Positions 28,949 through 38,567 of a DNA stretch of 64,000 nucleotides are shown here, piece by piece. The notes under the pieces were generated by a model that was given only the letters and a program-made list of their open reading frames with translations, did no database searches and was not told the origin of the DNA. The first letter of the stretch is position 1. Each line of letters starts with the position of its first letter. The translations under genes and the position numbers were made by a program. Source of the stretch: Bacillota bacterium (GTDB lineage: Bacteria > Bacillota > UBA4882 > UBA8346); contig JAFABB010000024.1 of the NCBI GenBank assembly GCA_023426245.1, positions 1-64,000 on the forward strand. The letters are read 5' to 3'.

Positions 28949-30334
28949 TTATTCAAGGATAATGGTTTGGATGGAATGCTTAAGACTTGTTCCATTGAGA
29001 TAACGCTTTTGAATTTCCAATGAAAATTGTAAATCCTGATCGGTCCTGTTTAAAACGATGACCAGAATCTGTTGATCCGGATTGATAAAGGCCACAGTTT
29101 CCACTGATGATTCCTTTGAAGAACAGCTAATTCGTTTAGCTCCGGTCTCTATGAATTTACTGAAATGGCCGATATAATAATATGAGCTTTGGAAGAAAAA
29201 TTCACCGGACTCGGTATCCACTACCACTGGCGCATCGCAATAATTGCCTACATGATTGGGTCCCCCAAGCTGGTCAAGGGCCAGGTTCCAATCCATCCAA
29301 CCCGCAGTTCCGCTGTTGAAGTCGCCAATCATATGATGGGCATAAAACTCACCCCGGTCCCATTTCCCAAGCTGCACTCCGCCTTCAATACATCCTTCAC
29401 TGAAAATTAAGGGCTTATCTGGAAACTCACGGTAAGTCTTTTCGACATTGACAAATTGTTCTCCCGTATACCAATGAAAAGCAATCCCCCAGACATATTT
29501 TTCCGTCTGCGGATCGGCTAGCGTAATCTTGGCCCGCTCATAAATCCGGTCCCGGTTATGGTCCCAAATTAAAATTTTGATATGCCCGAGGCCATCTTTT
29601 TGAAGCTGCGGCCCCAGATAGTCCCGGACGAATTCCCCTTCTTCCTCGGCCGTATACAAACAAGAATCCCAGGTTTGTTTGGCTTCCGGTTCGTTTTGAA
29701 CCGAAACGGCCCAAACCGGTATACCCTCTTTACCATAGGCTTGAATAAACTTGGAATAAAAATAAGCCCAGGCTTCACGGCAATCGTCTTTAATGCTTCC
29801 GCCTTGATTCATCATTCCGTTGGTTTTCATCCAGGCAGGAGGACTCCAGGGAGTGACCATTAGAAGCAAGGGAATATCCGCCTGATCCATTGCCTCCTTA
29901 ATAAGGGGGATTAGATATTGTTGATCGCGGGAAATATTAAAATTCTTTAATTCCTTATCGCCATCCGCATCGTCACAAGAATAGTTACCCAATGAAAAAT
30001 CGCAACTATTCATATGAACCCGGCCCATGGTATATCTAAGTCCCCGGGTTGGTGAGAAATAAGCACCGATAACCGCTCGTCTCTTTTCCGGAGTCAGTTT
30101 TCCCAGGACATAAGCCGCAGCCTCCGTGAAGGCGCCACCGAATCCAAGAATCGACTGATGCTGTTCCCCGGGATTCACTCGTATAAGTGATGCACCCTCT
30201 GATTTTTCAGCGGTTACTTTCAAGGTAGAAATCTCGGAAATACGTTCCTGGGTGTCCTTCGCTGTTCGAATGACTCTGGCGGAACTATAGTTTTCTTTCG
30301 GACTTATTGGGGCAGTTGTTAAGGTAGTCTCCAT
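28949..30334 (-). CDS. GH30 family glycosidase (glucosylceramidase/beta-glucanase type)
   Basis: The 461-residue cytoplasmic enzyme (no signal peptide) has the GH30 TIM-barrel plus side beta-domain. The acid/base Glu is in VQNEP (about residue 215) and the nucleophile in FSEGC (about 313); GFGGAFTEA and WSPPAWMK are typical. Family members act on beta-1,6-glucan, beta-glucosides or xylan; here an intracellular role on imported oligosaccharides is likely. The ATG at 30334 follows GGAGG. A LacI half-operator lies 20-odd bases upstream, tying it to the ABC operon. Confidence 0.92.
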   Translation of the reverse strand: METTLTTAPISPKENYSSARVIRTAKDTQERISEISTLKVTAEKSEGASLIRVNPGEQHQSILGFGGAFTEAAAYVLGKLTPEKRRAVIGAYFSPTRGLRYTMGRVHMNSCDFSLGNYSCDDADGDKELKNFNISRDQQYLIPLIKEAMDQADIPLLLMVTPWSPPAWMKTNGMMNQGGSIKDDCREAWAYFYSKFIQAYGKEGIPVWAVSVQNEPEAKQTWDSCLYTAEEEGEFVRDYLGPQLQKDGLGHIKILIWDHNRDRIYERAKITLADPQTEKYVWGIAFHWYTGEQFVNVEKTYREFPDKPLIFSEGCIEGGVQLGKWDRGEFYAHHMIGDFNSGTAGWMDWNLALDQLGGPNHVGNYCDAPVVVDTESGEFFFQSSYYYIGHFSKFIETGAKRISCSSKESSVETVAFINPDQQILVIVLNRTDQDLQFSLEIQKRYLNGTSLKHSIQTIILE

Positions 30335-30350
30335 AATATTCCTCCACAAT

Positions 30351-30368
30351 ATGATATACGTAAACATA
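30351..30368. promoter_or_regulatory. degenerate LacI operator before the GH30 gene
   Basis: The right half GTAAACATA is identical to that of the palindrome at 27781, and the centre TACGTA is kept, but the left half is degenerate. It lies immediately upstream of the GH30 ribosome binding site. Confidence 0.5.
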
Positions 30369-30577
30369 TAGATACAATCTGATCTTATCGTGATTTCATT
30401 GACAAATCAAGTCCCAATTTTATACTCATAACGGTTATTTACCTAAACGAATATTCATAATACAATCAGTATTAAGATTCTTACTTTCTGAAAATGTAAT
30501 GTGTTTTTAACCAATTCTTATTTCTTTCCGTTATAAAATCAAATATACTAATTCCAATATTATGCAAGGGGTTCATT

Positions 30578-32215
30578 ATGAGTGATAAAATTTACATTAT
30601 TGGCCATCAAAACCCGGATACAGACTCTATATGTTCCGTAATCGCCTATGCGGATTTAAAACAACAGTTAAAGATGGATGCTATCCCGGTTCGAATCGGC
30701 AAGATCAATCGTGAAACAGCATTTGTCTTAGATTATTTCGGTATCAAGCCTCCCGAATATCTCTCTTCTGTCAAAACGCAGGTATCCAATTTACAGATGG
30801 ATATTGTGGAACCGATTTCTTGTGATATATCTTTACAAGAAGCGTGGCAGCTTCTAAAGGCTCATCCCATTGAAGTGTTGCCGGTTGAAAACAACGACCA
30901 AAAACTAGTGGGGGTGGTTTCTGTTTCCGACATTGCCAACGCCTACATGAATATGCCGGAAAACAATAGTCTTTCCTTGAGCAATACACCCCTGGAAAAT
31001 GTAATCCGCACGCTCAATGCCAACCTAATCCATGGCGCGGGCCGCGTCTTCTCCAATTCGGGAAAGACCATCATCGCCGCAATGACTCCGGAGGAAATGG
31101 GTTCTTATATGGAACCGGGCGATATTGTTCTGGTTGGAAACCGCAAGGAAAATCAAATCAAAGCTATCGAAGCCGGCGCTTTTTGCATTATCGTTACTTG
31201 CGGCAGCGAAGTGGAAAAGGAGATCGCCGACGAAGCCCAAAAAAAAGGCTGTATTCTTTTAGGAACTGAGTATGATACTTTTACGGCGGCCAGACTATTG
31301 TACCAAAGTATTCCGGTGGGTTTTATCATGACCTCCGAAAACCTGGTCGTTTTTCAGCAAGATGACTATATCGACACCGTGAAAGAAAAAATGTTACAGA
31401 CCCGTTATCGAAGTTATCCGGTAATCGATAATCACGGCCATTTTAAGGGTTTTATTTCCAGATATCATCTGATTAAGCAAAACCGAAAAAAAGTCATCCT
31501 CGTGGATCATAGTGAAAATTCCCAAACCATTACCGGGATCGAGCAAGCTGAAATTCTAGAAATTATCGATCATCACCGAATCGGTGATATTCAAACCGGA
31601 AAACCAATTTTTTATCGAAACCAACCGGTGGGAAGCACTGCTACAATTATTGCCAATTTGTTTTTTGAAAACGCAATGAAACCCTCGAAAAAAATAGCCG
31701 GTATTCTTTGCGCGGCGATCCTTTCGGATACAGTTGCTTTTAAATCCCCAACCTGTACCGATATTGACATGTCTACCGCAAAAAAGCTTGGGGAAATATC
31801 TCAAATCGATATGGATCAATTCGCCCGGAAAATGTTCCAAGCCGGAGCATCTCTTAAAAATATGTCCCCCGACGAAATTTTGCAAAACGATTTCAAAGAA
31901 TACATACTCGGTGCTGACAAAATCGGAGTCTCCCAAGTGAATACCGATGATCTGTCAAGTGTCAGAAAAATCCGTCCTTCAACCTTACAAAGCATGAACG
32001 AGCTGATGATGAAAAAGGGATATTGTATGGTCCTGCTTCTCATTACGGATATTATCAATGAGGAAACCGAAGTATTATTTGTGGAAACCCGGCCTGGCCT
32101 GATTGCAAAGGCGTTTAATCCGCTAAAAGATGAAAACAGTTTCCTTATGAAAGGCGTTGTCTCCCGCAAGAATCAAATTATCCCGGAACTAACCAATATA
32201 CTCTCCAATCAGTAA
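30578..32215 (+). CDS. ppaC: family II (Mn-dependent) inorganic pyrophosphatase with CBS and DRTGG domains
   Basis: The 545-residue cytoplasmic enzyme hydrolyses pyrophosphate. The DHH-type catalytic part shows GHQNPDTDS (metal ligands at residues 9, 13, 15), IIDHHRIGD and ILSDTVAFKSP, and ends with a DHHA2 domain. Inserted between the first motif and DHH core are two CBS domains split by a DRTGG domain (about 70-305). In this family the insert lets AMP/ADP inhibit and ATP or diadenosine polyphosphates activate the enzyme. AAGGGG lies before the ATG. Confidence 0.93.
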   Translation: MSDKIYIIGHQNPDTDSICSVIAYADLKQQLKMDAIPVRIGKINRETAFVLDYFGIKPPEYLSSVKTQVSNLQMDIVEPISCDISLQEAWQLLKAHPIEVLPVENNDQKLVGVVSVSDIANAYMNMPENNSLSLSNTPLENVIRTLNANLIHGAGRVFSNSGKTIIAAMTPEEMGSYMEPGDIVLVGNRKENQIKAIEAGAFCIIVTCGSEVEKEIADEAQKKGCILLGTEYDTFTAARLLYQSIPVGFIMTSENLVVFQQDDYIDTVKEKMLQTRYRSYPVIDNHGHFKGFISRYHLIKQNRKKVILVDHSENSQTITGIEQAEILEIIDHHRIGDIQTGKPIFYRNQPVGSTATIIANLFFENAMKPSKKIAGILCAAILSDTVAFKSPTCTDIDMSTAKKLGEISQIDMDQFARKMFQAGASLKNMSPDEILQNDFKEYILGADKIGVSQVNTDDLSSVRKIRPSTLQSMNELMMKKGYCMVLLLITDIINEETEVLFVETRPGLIAKAFNPLKDENSFLMKGVVSRKNQIIPELTNILSNQ

Positions 32216-32317
32216 ATGATGATTAAATAGTAGTCATGACTCATATTTTTTACACTTTGGGTGATAATAACTCTAAGAATCAGTAAAATTTTACTTTCTA
32301 AAAGGAGTGTATAGGGT

Positions 32318-32728
32318 ATGAGTCCAGCCATCCACACCGATGTCGATGCTTTCGTAAAAAATGAATTTGTACCGTTCCGGGAACGCCTCGTCGAAACCCT
32401 TTCCAAAAAACATCCGCAGTTATTTACATTTATCGGTGCCCTTTTCACCAATCAACAAGGAAATAAGTTCGGCCTGCAAGTTACTGAAAACGGCCAAGTC
32501 ATTGGGGAATACACTTTAAATTTCAATGGGACTAAAATTACCGATGTTCAATCCGGAAAACTAAATGCGGAAATCCACCATCCGTTTCTGGGTACTATCA
32601 AGCCTTTTGTAAGTGTTGAGCGGAAAACTCTGGAACAAATGATCGGTAATGAGGACAAAATATCAAATGATCCAATTCCAACAGCGGTTCAATACTTACC
32701 GGATCTTACGATTCGTTTTTTACATTAA
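32318..32728 (+). CDS. hypothetical protein
   Basis: This 136-residue soluble protein is of no family I recognise. It begins with a helical, charged segment (about 8-45) and continues as a mostly beta-rich region (about 50-105), somewhat like small lipid-binding SCP2-type folds, but no motif proves this. A strong AAAAGGAG site precedes the ATG, and it stands alone between the pyrophosphatase and the amidohydrolase. An imperfect hairpin (32800-32874) follows. Confidence 0.6.
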   Translation: MSPAIHTDVDAFVKNEFVPFRERLVETLSKKHPQLFTFIGALFTNQQGNKFGLQVTENGQVIGEYTLNFNGTKITDVQSGKLNAEIHHPFLGTIKPFVSVERKTLEQMIGNEDKISNDPIPTAVQYLPDLTIRFLH

Positions 32729-32882
32729 AATCAATTTAGATCACCATTTGAATAACCAGGCCTATGGTTCTCAAGAAGACAGTAGAGGTAAATTTTATTG
32801 GGAGCCCGAAAGTAACTGAATATGGATTCGATACGGTTATCTTTCCCCTAAGCATATCTTTCGGGAAGCTCCATCGGCCTGA

Positions 32883-33680
32883 TTAATCTATATTTAAGAG
32901 TCTCGCAATATTTCCGCCCAAAACCAATTCACTAAGTTCCTTGCTTTCACTGACAATTTCCACCATTTTTCTGGCTAGCCAAGGATTGCCGTAAGGAGCA
33001 TCAGAACTGAAAAGACAACGTTCAGGCAATTCCCTGATTGCCAACCGGGGCGCTATCGTGGTAAACGAGGCCGATAAATCCAAATATAAATTGTTTTTTT
33101 CTTTGGCCATCTTAATAGTGTCCAGCCAATTGAACCCACCCATATGGCCTAATATAATTGGGATATCCGGATATTCCGTCGCCAAGCCGACGATAGCGAC
33201 CAAATCTCTCAAATCTAGCGGAAAAAGAGTATGGATCCATACGGGTAACTTTTTAAGCTCCATTGATGCTTTGAAAATATTATTCAGTAGATGGACAGAA
33301 CCACTGGAAAATGAAAATTCTCCCAAGCCTAATAATCCGCTCGCGATAATGTTGTCTTTAATCCAATCCACAGTTTCCTGTGTCCCTAATCCCAGCGGCA
33401 CGGGCCCAAATCCAAAAAAACGCCGGGGATATTTTCGGATGGCTCCGCAAAGTTCGCCGGTTATTCGCCGCATGCTTTCTATTCTTTCCCCCAGACTGCG
33501 GTTTCCAGCCAATATGTCAGCCAAAAGCCTGATTTCTTTTTCGAAGGCCATTAAATCCGTTGCTTTTTCCGGATGGGGCGTCGTCGCAAATAAAATTGTC
33601 TTACTAACACCTGCTTGTTCCATTAATAATAATTGTTTCTCGACCGGTTCCATAACATGAGCATGACTGTCGATGACCAT
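32883..33680 (-). CDS. TIM-barrel amidohydrolase family protein
   Basis: The 265-residue protein of the amidohydrolase-2 group shows DSHAHV near the start, a His in WIHTLFP, HMGG, and the catalytic-type Asp in FSSDAPYGNP. Members are metal-dependent hydrolases or decarboxylases; the substrate cannot be told. The ATG at 33680 follows AAAGGAGAGG; a longer frame to 33812 has no support. It is divergent from an HxlR regulator, which might control it. Confidence 0.8.
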   Translation of the reverse strand: MVIDSHAHVMEPVEKQLLLMEQAGVSKTILFATTPHPEKATDLMAFEKEIRLLADILAGNRSLGERIESMRRITGELCGAIRKYPRRFFGFGPVPLGLGTQETVDWIKDNIIASGLLGLGEFSFSSGSVHLLNNIFKASMELKKLPVWIHTLFPLDLRDLVAIVGLATEYPDIPIILGHMGGFNWLDTIKMAKEKNNLYLDLSASFTTIAPRLAIRELPERCLFSSDAPYGNPWLARKMVEIVSESKELSELVLGGNIARLLNID

Positions 33681-33844
33681 AATCGTTGCCTCTCCTTTTT
33701 GTTGATATAAAAAGAATAACACTCGTTCATTGCCCGGTGAAGTACGCACCTTATTGCAACCAAGTGGCATAAATGATACTATAAAATGAATCGTTACCCT
33801 GGATACGGTCAAGCAATTGCAATGGGCGACATGGAGGAATCAAT

Positions 33845-34204
33845 ATGGCAAAATCCATCAATATCGCGGATCAATGTCCGATGGAGATCGGTTTGAACAT
33901 GGTAAGCGGCAAATGGAAGATGGCTATTTTATGGCACTTGACGAAAAGTACGATCCGTTTTAATGAATTGCAACGGATGTTACCGGCTATTAGCCAAAAG
34001 ACGCTGACCGAGCAATTGCGGGAGCTGGAACGGGACGGTCTTATCGTAAGGAGAATATTTCCTGAAGTTCCTCCCAAAGTGGAATACCAGCTTTCAAAAC
34101 TCGGCAACACGATTATTCCCGTTTTGAATTCTCTTTGTGAATGGGGAAAAAATTATCAAGAACAAGTGAACGTTACGGCAAATAAGGACCCATTTCTATT
34201 TTAA
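33845..34204 (+). CDS. HxlR-family transcriptional regulator
   Basis: The 119-residue winged-helix protein has the HxlR features QCPMEIG, VSGKWKMAILWHL, RFNELQRMLP and ISQKTLTEQLRELE. The N-terminal Cys is often redox- or electrophile-sensing in this family. TGGAGG precedes the ATG. It probably regulates the MFS gene 42 bp downstream and perhaps the divergent amidohydrolase. Confidence 0.9.
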   Translation: MAKSINIADQCPMEIGLNMVSGKWKMAILWHLTKSTIRFNELQRMLPAISQKTLTEQLRELERDGLIVRRIFPEVPPKVEYQLSKLGNTIIPVLNSLCEWGKNYQEQVNVTANKDPFLF

Positions 34205-34246
34205 AATTTAATAAAACAATTACCATGAAATCAGGCGAAAATTTCC

Positions 34247-35455
34247 ATGTCAAACTGGAAAAGAAACTTATGGATTTGCTGGTTCGGCTCATTCATAACT
34301 GCAACGGGGCTAAGCCAAATCACTCCGGTATTACCCCTTTATATCGAACAACTCGGTATCATAAACACCTCGGCTGTTGAACAGTGGTCAGGAATTGCCT
34401 TTGGGATCACTTTTATTGCCTCGGCAGTTTTCTCCCCGGTCTGGGGCCGGATGGCTGACCAGTATGGGCGTAAACCGATGCTACTCCGGGCAAGTTTAGG
34501 AATGGCTGTTGTCATCTCTTTGATGGGACTGGTAAGCAATGCCTATCAATTGGTAGGATTACGCCTGCTCATGGGTTGTGTCTCAGGATATATTTCATCC
34601 GCGATCACCCTTGTAGCAACGCAAACACCCCGGGAATATTCAGGCTGGGCCCTTGGCACCCTTTCTACTGGAGCAGCTGCGGGTTCATTACTCGGTCCCC
34701 TCATCGGAGGTTATTTAACCGAAATCATGGGAATCCGGGCGGTCTTTTTTGCTATCGGCGCCCTGCTGTTATTTACCTTTGTGGCTACGGTCTTACTTGT
34801 CCGGGAAGATTTTATATGTTCCCTGCCAAAACCGCTCCGGTTATCTGAAGTATGGGCTCTGATCCCCGACCGGCAATCCATTGCGGCTATGTTTATTACC
34901 ACATTGATGATGCAAATGGCTCTGATGTCAATTGAACCGATTGTTACAGTTTATATCAAACAATTGTCTTCTCATGAACATTATATTGCTTTAATTTCCG
35001 GCATCGCCTTTTCCGCTCCAGGTATAGCCAGCATCTTGGCCTCCCCGCTGCTTGGGAAGATCTCTGATCACCGTGGGCCCCGCAAGGTGATACTTTGGGC
35101 ACTAATCACTGCCGGATTCTTATTGATTCCCCAGGCTTTTGTTGATTCTCCATGGCAATTAATCACGCTGCGTTTTTTACTCGGCATCGCTACAGCCGGA
35201 CTTTTACCGGCAGTCAACAGTTTACTGAATAAAAATGTCCCGATCACGGTTACCGGACGCATCTTCGGTTACAATCAATCGGCCCAGTTTTTGGGGGCAT
35301 TCGGCGGAGCGATACTGGGTGGGCAAATAGCCGCTTTTTTCGGTATTAATTATGTTTTTTTTGCAACCAGTGCCTTATTATTACTCAATGCCCTTTGGGT
35401 TTATTCCCGAGTGAGGCCCGATCCAACCCGGTCATTATCAAACCATGATTGCTAG
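34247..35455 (+). CDS. MFS transporter, DHA1 (multidrug efflux) type
   Basis: The 402-residue protein has about twelve predicted membrane helices. Motif A copies are visible as GRMADQYGRKP (loop 2-3) and GKISDHRGPRK (loop 8-9), and a motif C-like GPLIGG follows helix 5. It is probably a proton-coupled drug or metabolite exporter. The ribosome binding site is weak (AGGCGA). It is cotranscribed with the HxlR gene and convergent with the SDR gene 21 bp away, with no terminator between. Confidence 0.9.
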   Translation: MSNWKRNLWICWFGSFITATGLSQITPVLPLYIEQLGIINTSAVEQWSGIAFGITFIASAVFSPVWGRMADQYGRKPMLLRASLGMAVVISLMGLVSNAYQLVGLRLLMGCVSGYISSAITLVATQTPREYSGWALGTLSTGAAAGSLLGPLIGGYLTEIMGIRAVFFAIGALLLFTFVATVLLVREDFICSLPKPLRLSEVWALIPDRQSIAAMFITTLMMQMALMSIEPIVTVYIKQLSSHEHYIALISGIAFSAPGIASILASPLLGKISDHRGPRKVILWALITAGFLLIPQAFVDSPWQLITLRFLLGIATAGLLPAVNSLLNKNVPITVTGRIFGYNQSAQFLGAFGGAILGGQIAAFFGINYVFFATSALLLLNALWVYSRVRPDPTRSLSNHDC

Positions 35456-35476
35456 GGCCAAAAATACGAATAAATT

Positions 35477-36385
35477 CTACGAATAACGGATTTTGCCCCC
35501 ATTCACATGAATAACCTGTCCGGTTACATAAGCAGAATCATTGGATGCCAAATACACGTAAGCTGGAGCAATTTCGAATGGTTGGGCGGCCCGTCCCATT
35601 GGGATATCCGTCCCCCAGATAGCTACTTGTTCCGGCGAGTGCGTACTGACAGTCAAGGGAGTCCATGCAGGCCCCGGCGCCACAGCATTAACACGTATAT
35701 CTTGTTTTGCCAAAGACAAAGCCATCGAGCGAGTAAAACTTACGATAGCTCCTTTTGATGCCGAGTAATCGATAACGTCAGGTTCTCCTTCATAAGCAAC
35801 CCGGGAGGTTGTGTTGATAATGGCGCTATTACATTTTAAGTATGGTAGAGCAGCCTTGGTCATATAAAAAAGGGGGAAAACGTTGGTACGGAATGTATTT
35901 TCCAGTTGTTCATCGCTTACATCCATGATACTCCTGGTATAAGGCTGCACTGCCGCATTATTAACCACTATATCCAGCCTTCCAAAGGCGTCCAAGGTCG
36001 CTTTAACAATTCGAACCGAAGTCGCCGGATTACGCAAATCACCCGGCAGAAGCAAACAGCGGACTCCCAATTTCTCCACATACCGTTTGGTTTCCCTAGC
36101 ATCGCGGTGTTCATTCAAATATGCAAGGGATAAATCTGCCCCTTCTTTGGCAAAAGCGACTGCCACCGCCCTGCCGATTCCACTGTCACCTCCGGTAATC
36201 AGCGCCACCTTATTGAGCAACTTATCGCTCCCAATATAACCCGGATTGTCAAAAATCGGCCTGGGATTCATCATCCACTCCTGCCCGGGTTGCCCTTGCT
36301 GGTGTTGTGCTGGAAAAGCTATGGGCCTTCTCTCTACTTGATCTGAAAAACCAAGATACGGATAAACCGGATAAGGTTCTACCAT
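35477..36385 (-). CDS. short-chain dehydrogenase/reductase, general-stress YhdG/YdaD-like
   Basis: This 302-residue protein has an N-terminal extension of about 55 residues rich in Pro and Gln. A classical SDR core follows: ITGGDSGIGRA (NAD(P) binding), NNAA, the catalytic Ser in INTTSR and Tyr/Lys in YSASK. The extension is typical of the glucose/ribitol-dehydrogenase-like stress proteins of Bacillota. The ATG at 36385 is preferred (GAGGGGTG upstream) over the frame start at 36430. The substrate is unknown. Confidence 0.88.
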   Translation of the reverse strand: MVEPYPVYPYLGFSDQVERRPIAFPAQHQQGQPGQEWMMNPRPIFDNPGYIGSDKLLNKVALITGGDSGIGRAVAVAFAKEGADLSLAYLNEHRDARETKRYVEKLGVRCLLLPGDLRNPATSVRIVKATLDAFGRLDIVVNNAAVQPYTRSIMDVSDEQLENTFRTNVFPLFYMTKAALPYLKCNSAIINTTSRVAYEGEPDVIDYSASKGAIVSFTRSMALSLAKQDIRVNAVAPGPAWTPLTVSTHSPEQVAIWGTDIPMGRAAQPFEIAPAYVYLASNDSAYVTGQVIHVNGGKIRYS

Positions 36386-36559
36386 CAAATTCACCCCTCT
36401 TTGGTAAACTTTCAAAAAAATGTATGACAAACTATTCCGGTTTATTCAATTGAGCCATTCAAGCAAAAATTGAGAATGAAAAGGCAATTCCTGACAAGAT
36501 TCAAAATACACTTCATGGTAAAATAAATTTATACATCAACATGGAAAAAGGATTGAACC

Positions 36560-37408
36560 ATGAATAATCTAAAGTTGCAAAATTCACCTGATTTCCAAAA
36601 CCACTTCAAGGCGCAAAACTTGAGAATTGTCGCCATGACTGTCTGTTGCATGGATGTTTATCCTCAAAAAAACAAAGCATATGTCGGGGGTAACTCCATT
36701 AATTTTGCTGCAGAGTGTATTCGAAAAGGGGTAAAAGCCTCCATAGTCGGATGCGTAGGTACGGATGATTATGGGTGGGAAATCATTGATACCCTTACCA
36801 AAAGTGGGATGAATGTATCTTGTCTTCATACCCGCATGGGAAGAACTGCATCAAACCGGATTTACATCTCAGAAAAGGGAGAACGCTTTTTCCTTCACGA
36901 CAGTTGGGATGGGGGCGTTTACCAAACATTCATGCTTTCAGGGGAAGATTGGGCTTTTGTGTTTGAACATGATATCGTAGCCATACCTGCCAACAATCCT
37001 AATTTTCAAACTACCCTTAATAAATTGGGAGGTAGTAGCAAACTGGTGGTGGATTTTCTAGACAGCCGGGATATCCAATTTATTGAATCTGCTATACCCC
37101 GGATTGCACTGGGATTTATTAGCGGCAACCGGGAAATGGCAACCCGTTTGAAATCTTTATCAAAGTCAATTGCAGCTCCTATTGTCGTCACATTAGGAGC
37201 GGATGGAAGTATTACCCTCCTTAACGGGAAGGAATTTTACCAGGAGGCCGTCCCGGTTAAGACCATCGTGGATACCACGGGATGCGGGGATTCTTACCAA
37301 GCTGCTTTTGCGGTTTCCTGGTGGCAAGAACATAGCATCCCCATTGCAATGAAAAAAGGCGCCTTAGCCGCGGCGACCACTTTGGCCCATATGGGGGGTA
37401 TCAAATAA
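36560..37408 (+). CDS. PfkB-family sugar kinase, fructoselysine-6-kinase-like
   Basis: The 282-residue kinase has the PfkB core: CCMDVYPQ and GGNSINFA near the start, as in FrlD, and the anion-hole/catalytic-base motif DTTGCGDSYQAA near the C-terminus. FrlD phosphorylates fructoselysine, but no FrlB deglycase or transporter is adjacent, so the substrate is uncertain. The first 20 or so residues are an unusual extension. AAAGGA precedes the ATG. A bidirectional terminator follows. Confidence 0.8.
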   Translation: MNNLKLQNSPDFQNHFKAQNLRIVAMTVCCMDVYPQKNKAYVGGNSINFAAECIRKGVKASIVGCVGTDDYGWEIIDTLTKSGMNVSCLHTRMGRTASNRIYISEKGERFFLHDSWDGGVYQTFMLSGEDWAFVFEHDIVAIPANNPNFQTTLNKLGGSSKLVVDFLDSRDIQFIESAIPRIALGFISGNREMATRLKSLSKSIAAPIVVTLGADGSITLLNGKEFYQEAVPVKTIVDTTGCGDSYQAAFAVSWWQEHSIPIAMKKGALAAATTLAHMGGIK

Positions 37409-37429
37409 ATCTGACTTCATCATAAACCC

Positions 37430-37475
37430 AAAAAGAAGGACCTTCATTCGAAAGCGAATCCAGGTCCTTCTTTTC
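37430..37475. terminator. bidirectional intrinsic terminator
   Basis: AAAAGAAGGACCT and AGGTCCTTCTTTT form a 13-bp stem, with A/T runs on both sides. It lies between the convergent kinase gene and the NitT/TauT ABC operon. Confidence 0.9.
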
Positions 37476-37481
37476 TATCTT

Positions 37482-38477
37482 TTATTTAATTGTTTTCATT
37501 GCCTTGCTCGCAAACGAGGTTTCCGTAATCTTTTCATAAGGTACTGCTTTTTCCAGTTCCCCCGCTTCTTTTATGATTCCCTGCATTAATTCGAAAGAAT
37601 GCTTCTTTAATAACGGGTCCGTATTCCAAGTCCCTTGACTTTTATATCTTTCAGCAACCATTGTCAGCAATTGCTCCCTGGTATCCGGAAATGAAGGCGC
37701 AATGGCTTTGGCAATCTCAGCGGGACTGTGGCTTGCAACCCAAAGTTGTCCTTTATAGAGCCCATTGGTGAATTTTTGTATCATCAGGGCGTTCTTTTTC
37801 AGAAAACTTCTTTTGGCAAAATAGGCTGTATACGATACTTCACCGCTATCTTTACCGATGGATGCCACCACATAGCCCTTTCCTTCCTTTTCAAGCATTG
37901 ATGCGGTGGGTTCAAATAAGGCGACATAATCTCCCTGACCGTTTAGGAAAGCAGGCGCCATTAATGCAAACTGGACATTGGTATTGACATCAACATCTTT
38001 CCCAGGTAAAATACCTTTTTTCTTCAAAACATATTCCAGCGTCATCTCGGGCATGCCGCCTTTACGCCCGCCAATGATCGATTTTCCTTTGACATTTTCC
38101 CATTTAAAATCCGGCTCCGGTTTGCGGCTTACCAGGAAAGAACCGTCCCTATTGGTGACTTGGGCAAAGATAACCGGATAATCGGCCTTTCCCTCATTAT
38201 AAACATACAGGGTTGCTTCCGGGCCCCCAAAACCGATGTCAACCTGACCTGATAACACAGCCGTCATCACCTTATCCGTGCCCGCTCCATTGGTAAGTTC
38301 CACGTTCAATCCTTCGGCGCTAAAAAATCCCAGATTAATCGCGGCATATTGGGGAGCATAAAACACCGAATGGGTCACTTCACTCAAGCGGACTTTGATT
38401 AACCCTTCTTTGGCCAGACCCGGCATGGCCAAACACAGACTGAGGATCAAAATTACCAATCCAAAATACTTTTTCAA
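37482..38477 (-). CDS. NitT/TauT-type ABC transporter substrate-binding protein
   Basis: The 331-residue secreted protein of the NMT1/SsuA class has a signal peptide (FGLVILILSLCLAMPGLA). Family motifs include FYAPQYAAINLGFF, SGQVDIGFGGPEA and GGRKGGMPE. Such proteins bind nitrate, sulfonates, bicarbonate or thiamine precursors; the ligand cannot be read. It starts at TTG after GGAGGACGG. It is the third gene of the operon ATPase-permease-binding protein, with a 90-bp gap before it. Confidence 0.88.
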   Translation of the reverse strand: MKKYFGLVILILSLCLAMPGLAKEGLIKVRLSEVTHSVFYAPQYAAINLGFFSAEGLNVELTNGAGTDKVMTAVLSGQVDIGFGGPEATLYVYNEGKADYPVIFAQVTNRDGSFLVSRKPEPDFKWENVKGKSIIGGRKGGMPEMTLEYVLKKKGILPGKDVDVNTNVQFALMAPAFLNGQGDYVALFEPTASMLEKEGKGYVVASIGKDSGEVSYTAYFAKRSFLKKNALMIQKFTNGLYKGQLWVASHSPAEIAKAIAPSFPDTREQLLTMVAERYKSQGTWNTDPLLKKHSFELMQGIIKEAGELEKAVPYEKITETSFASKAMKTIK

Positions 38478-38567
38478 AATCCGTCCTCCTTCAATTTCGA
38501 TTCAATCTTTTTCATTCCCTTTACTATATGCCGAAATCACAGGAAATGGCATTACCTTGGAGTTATA

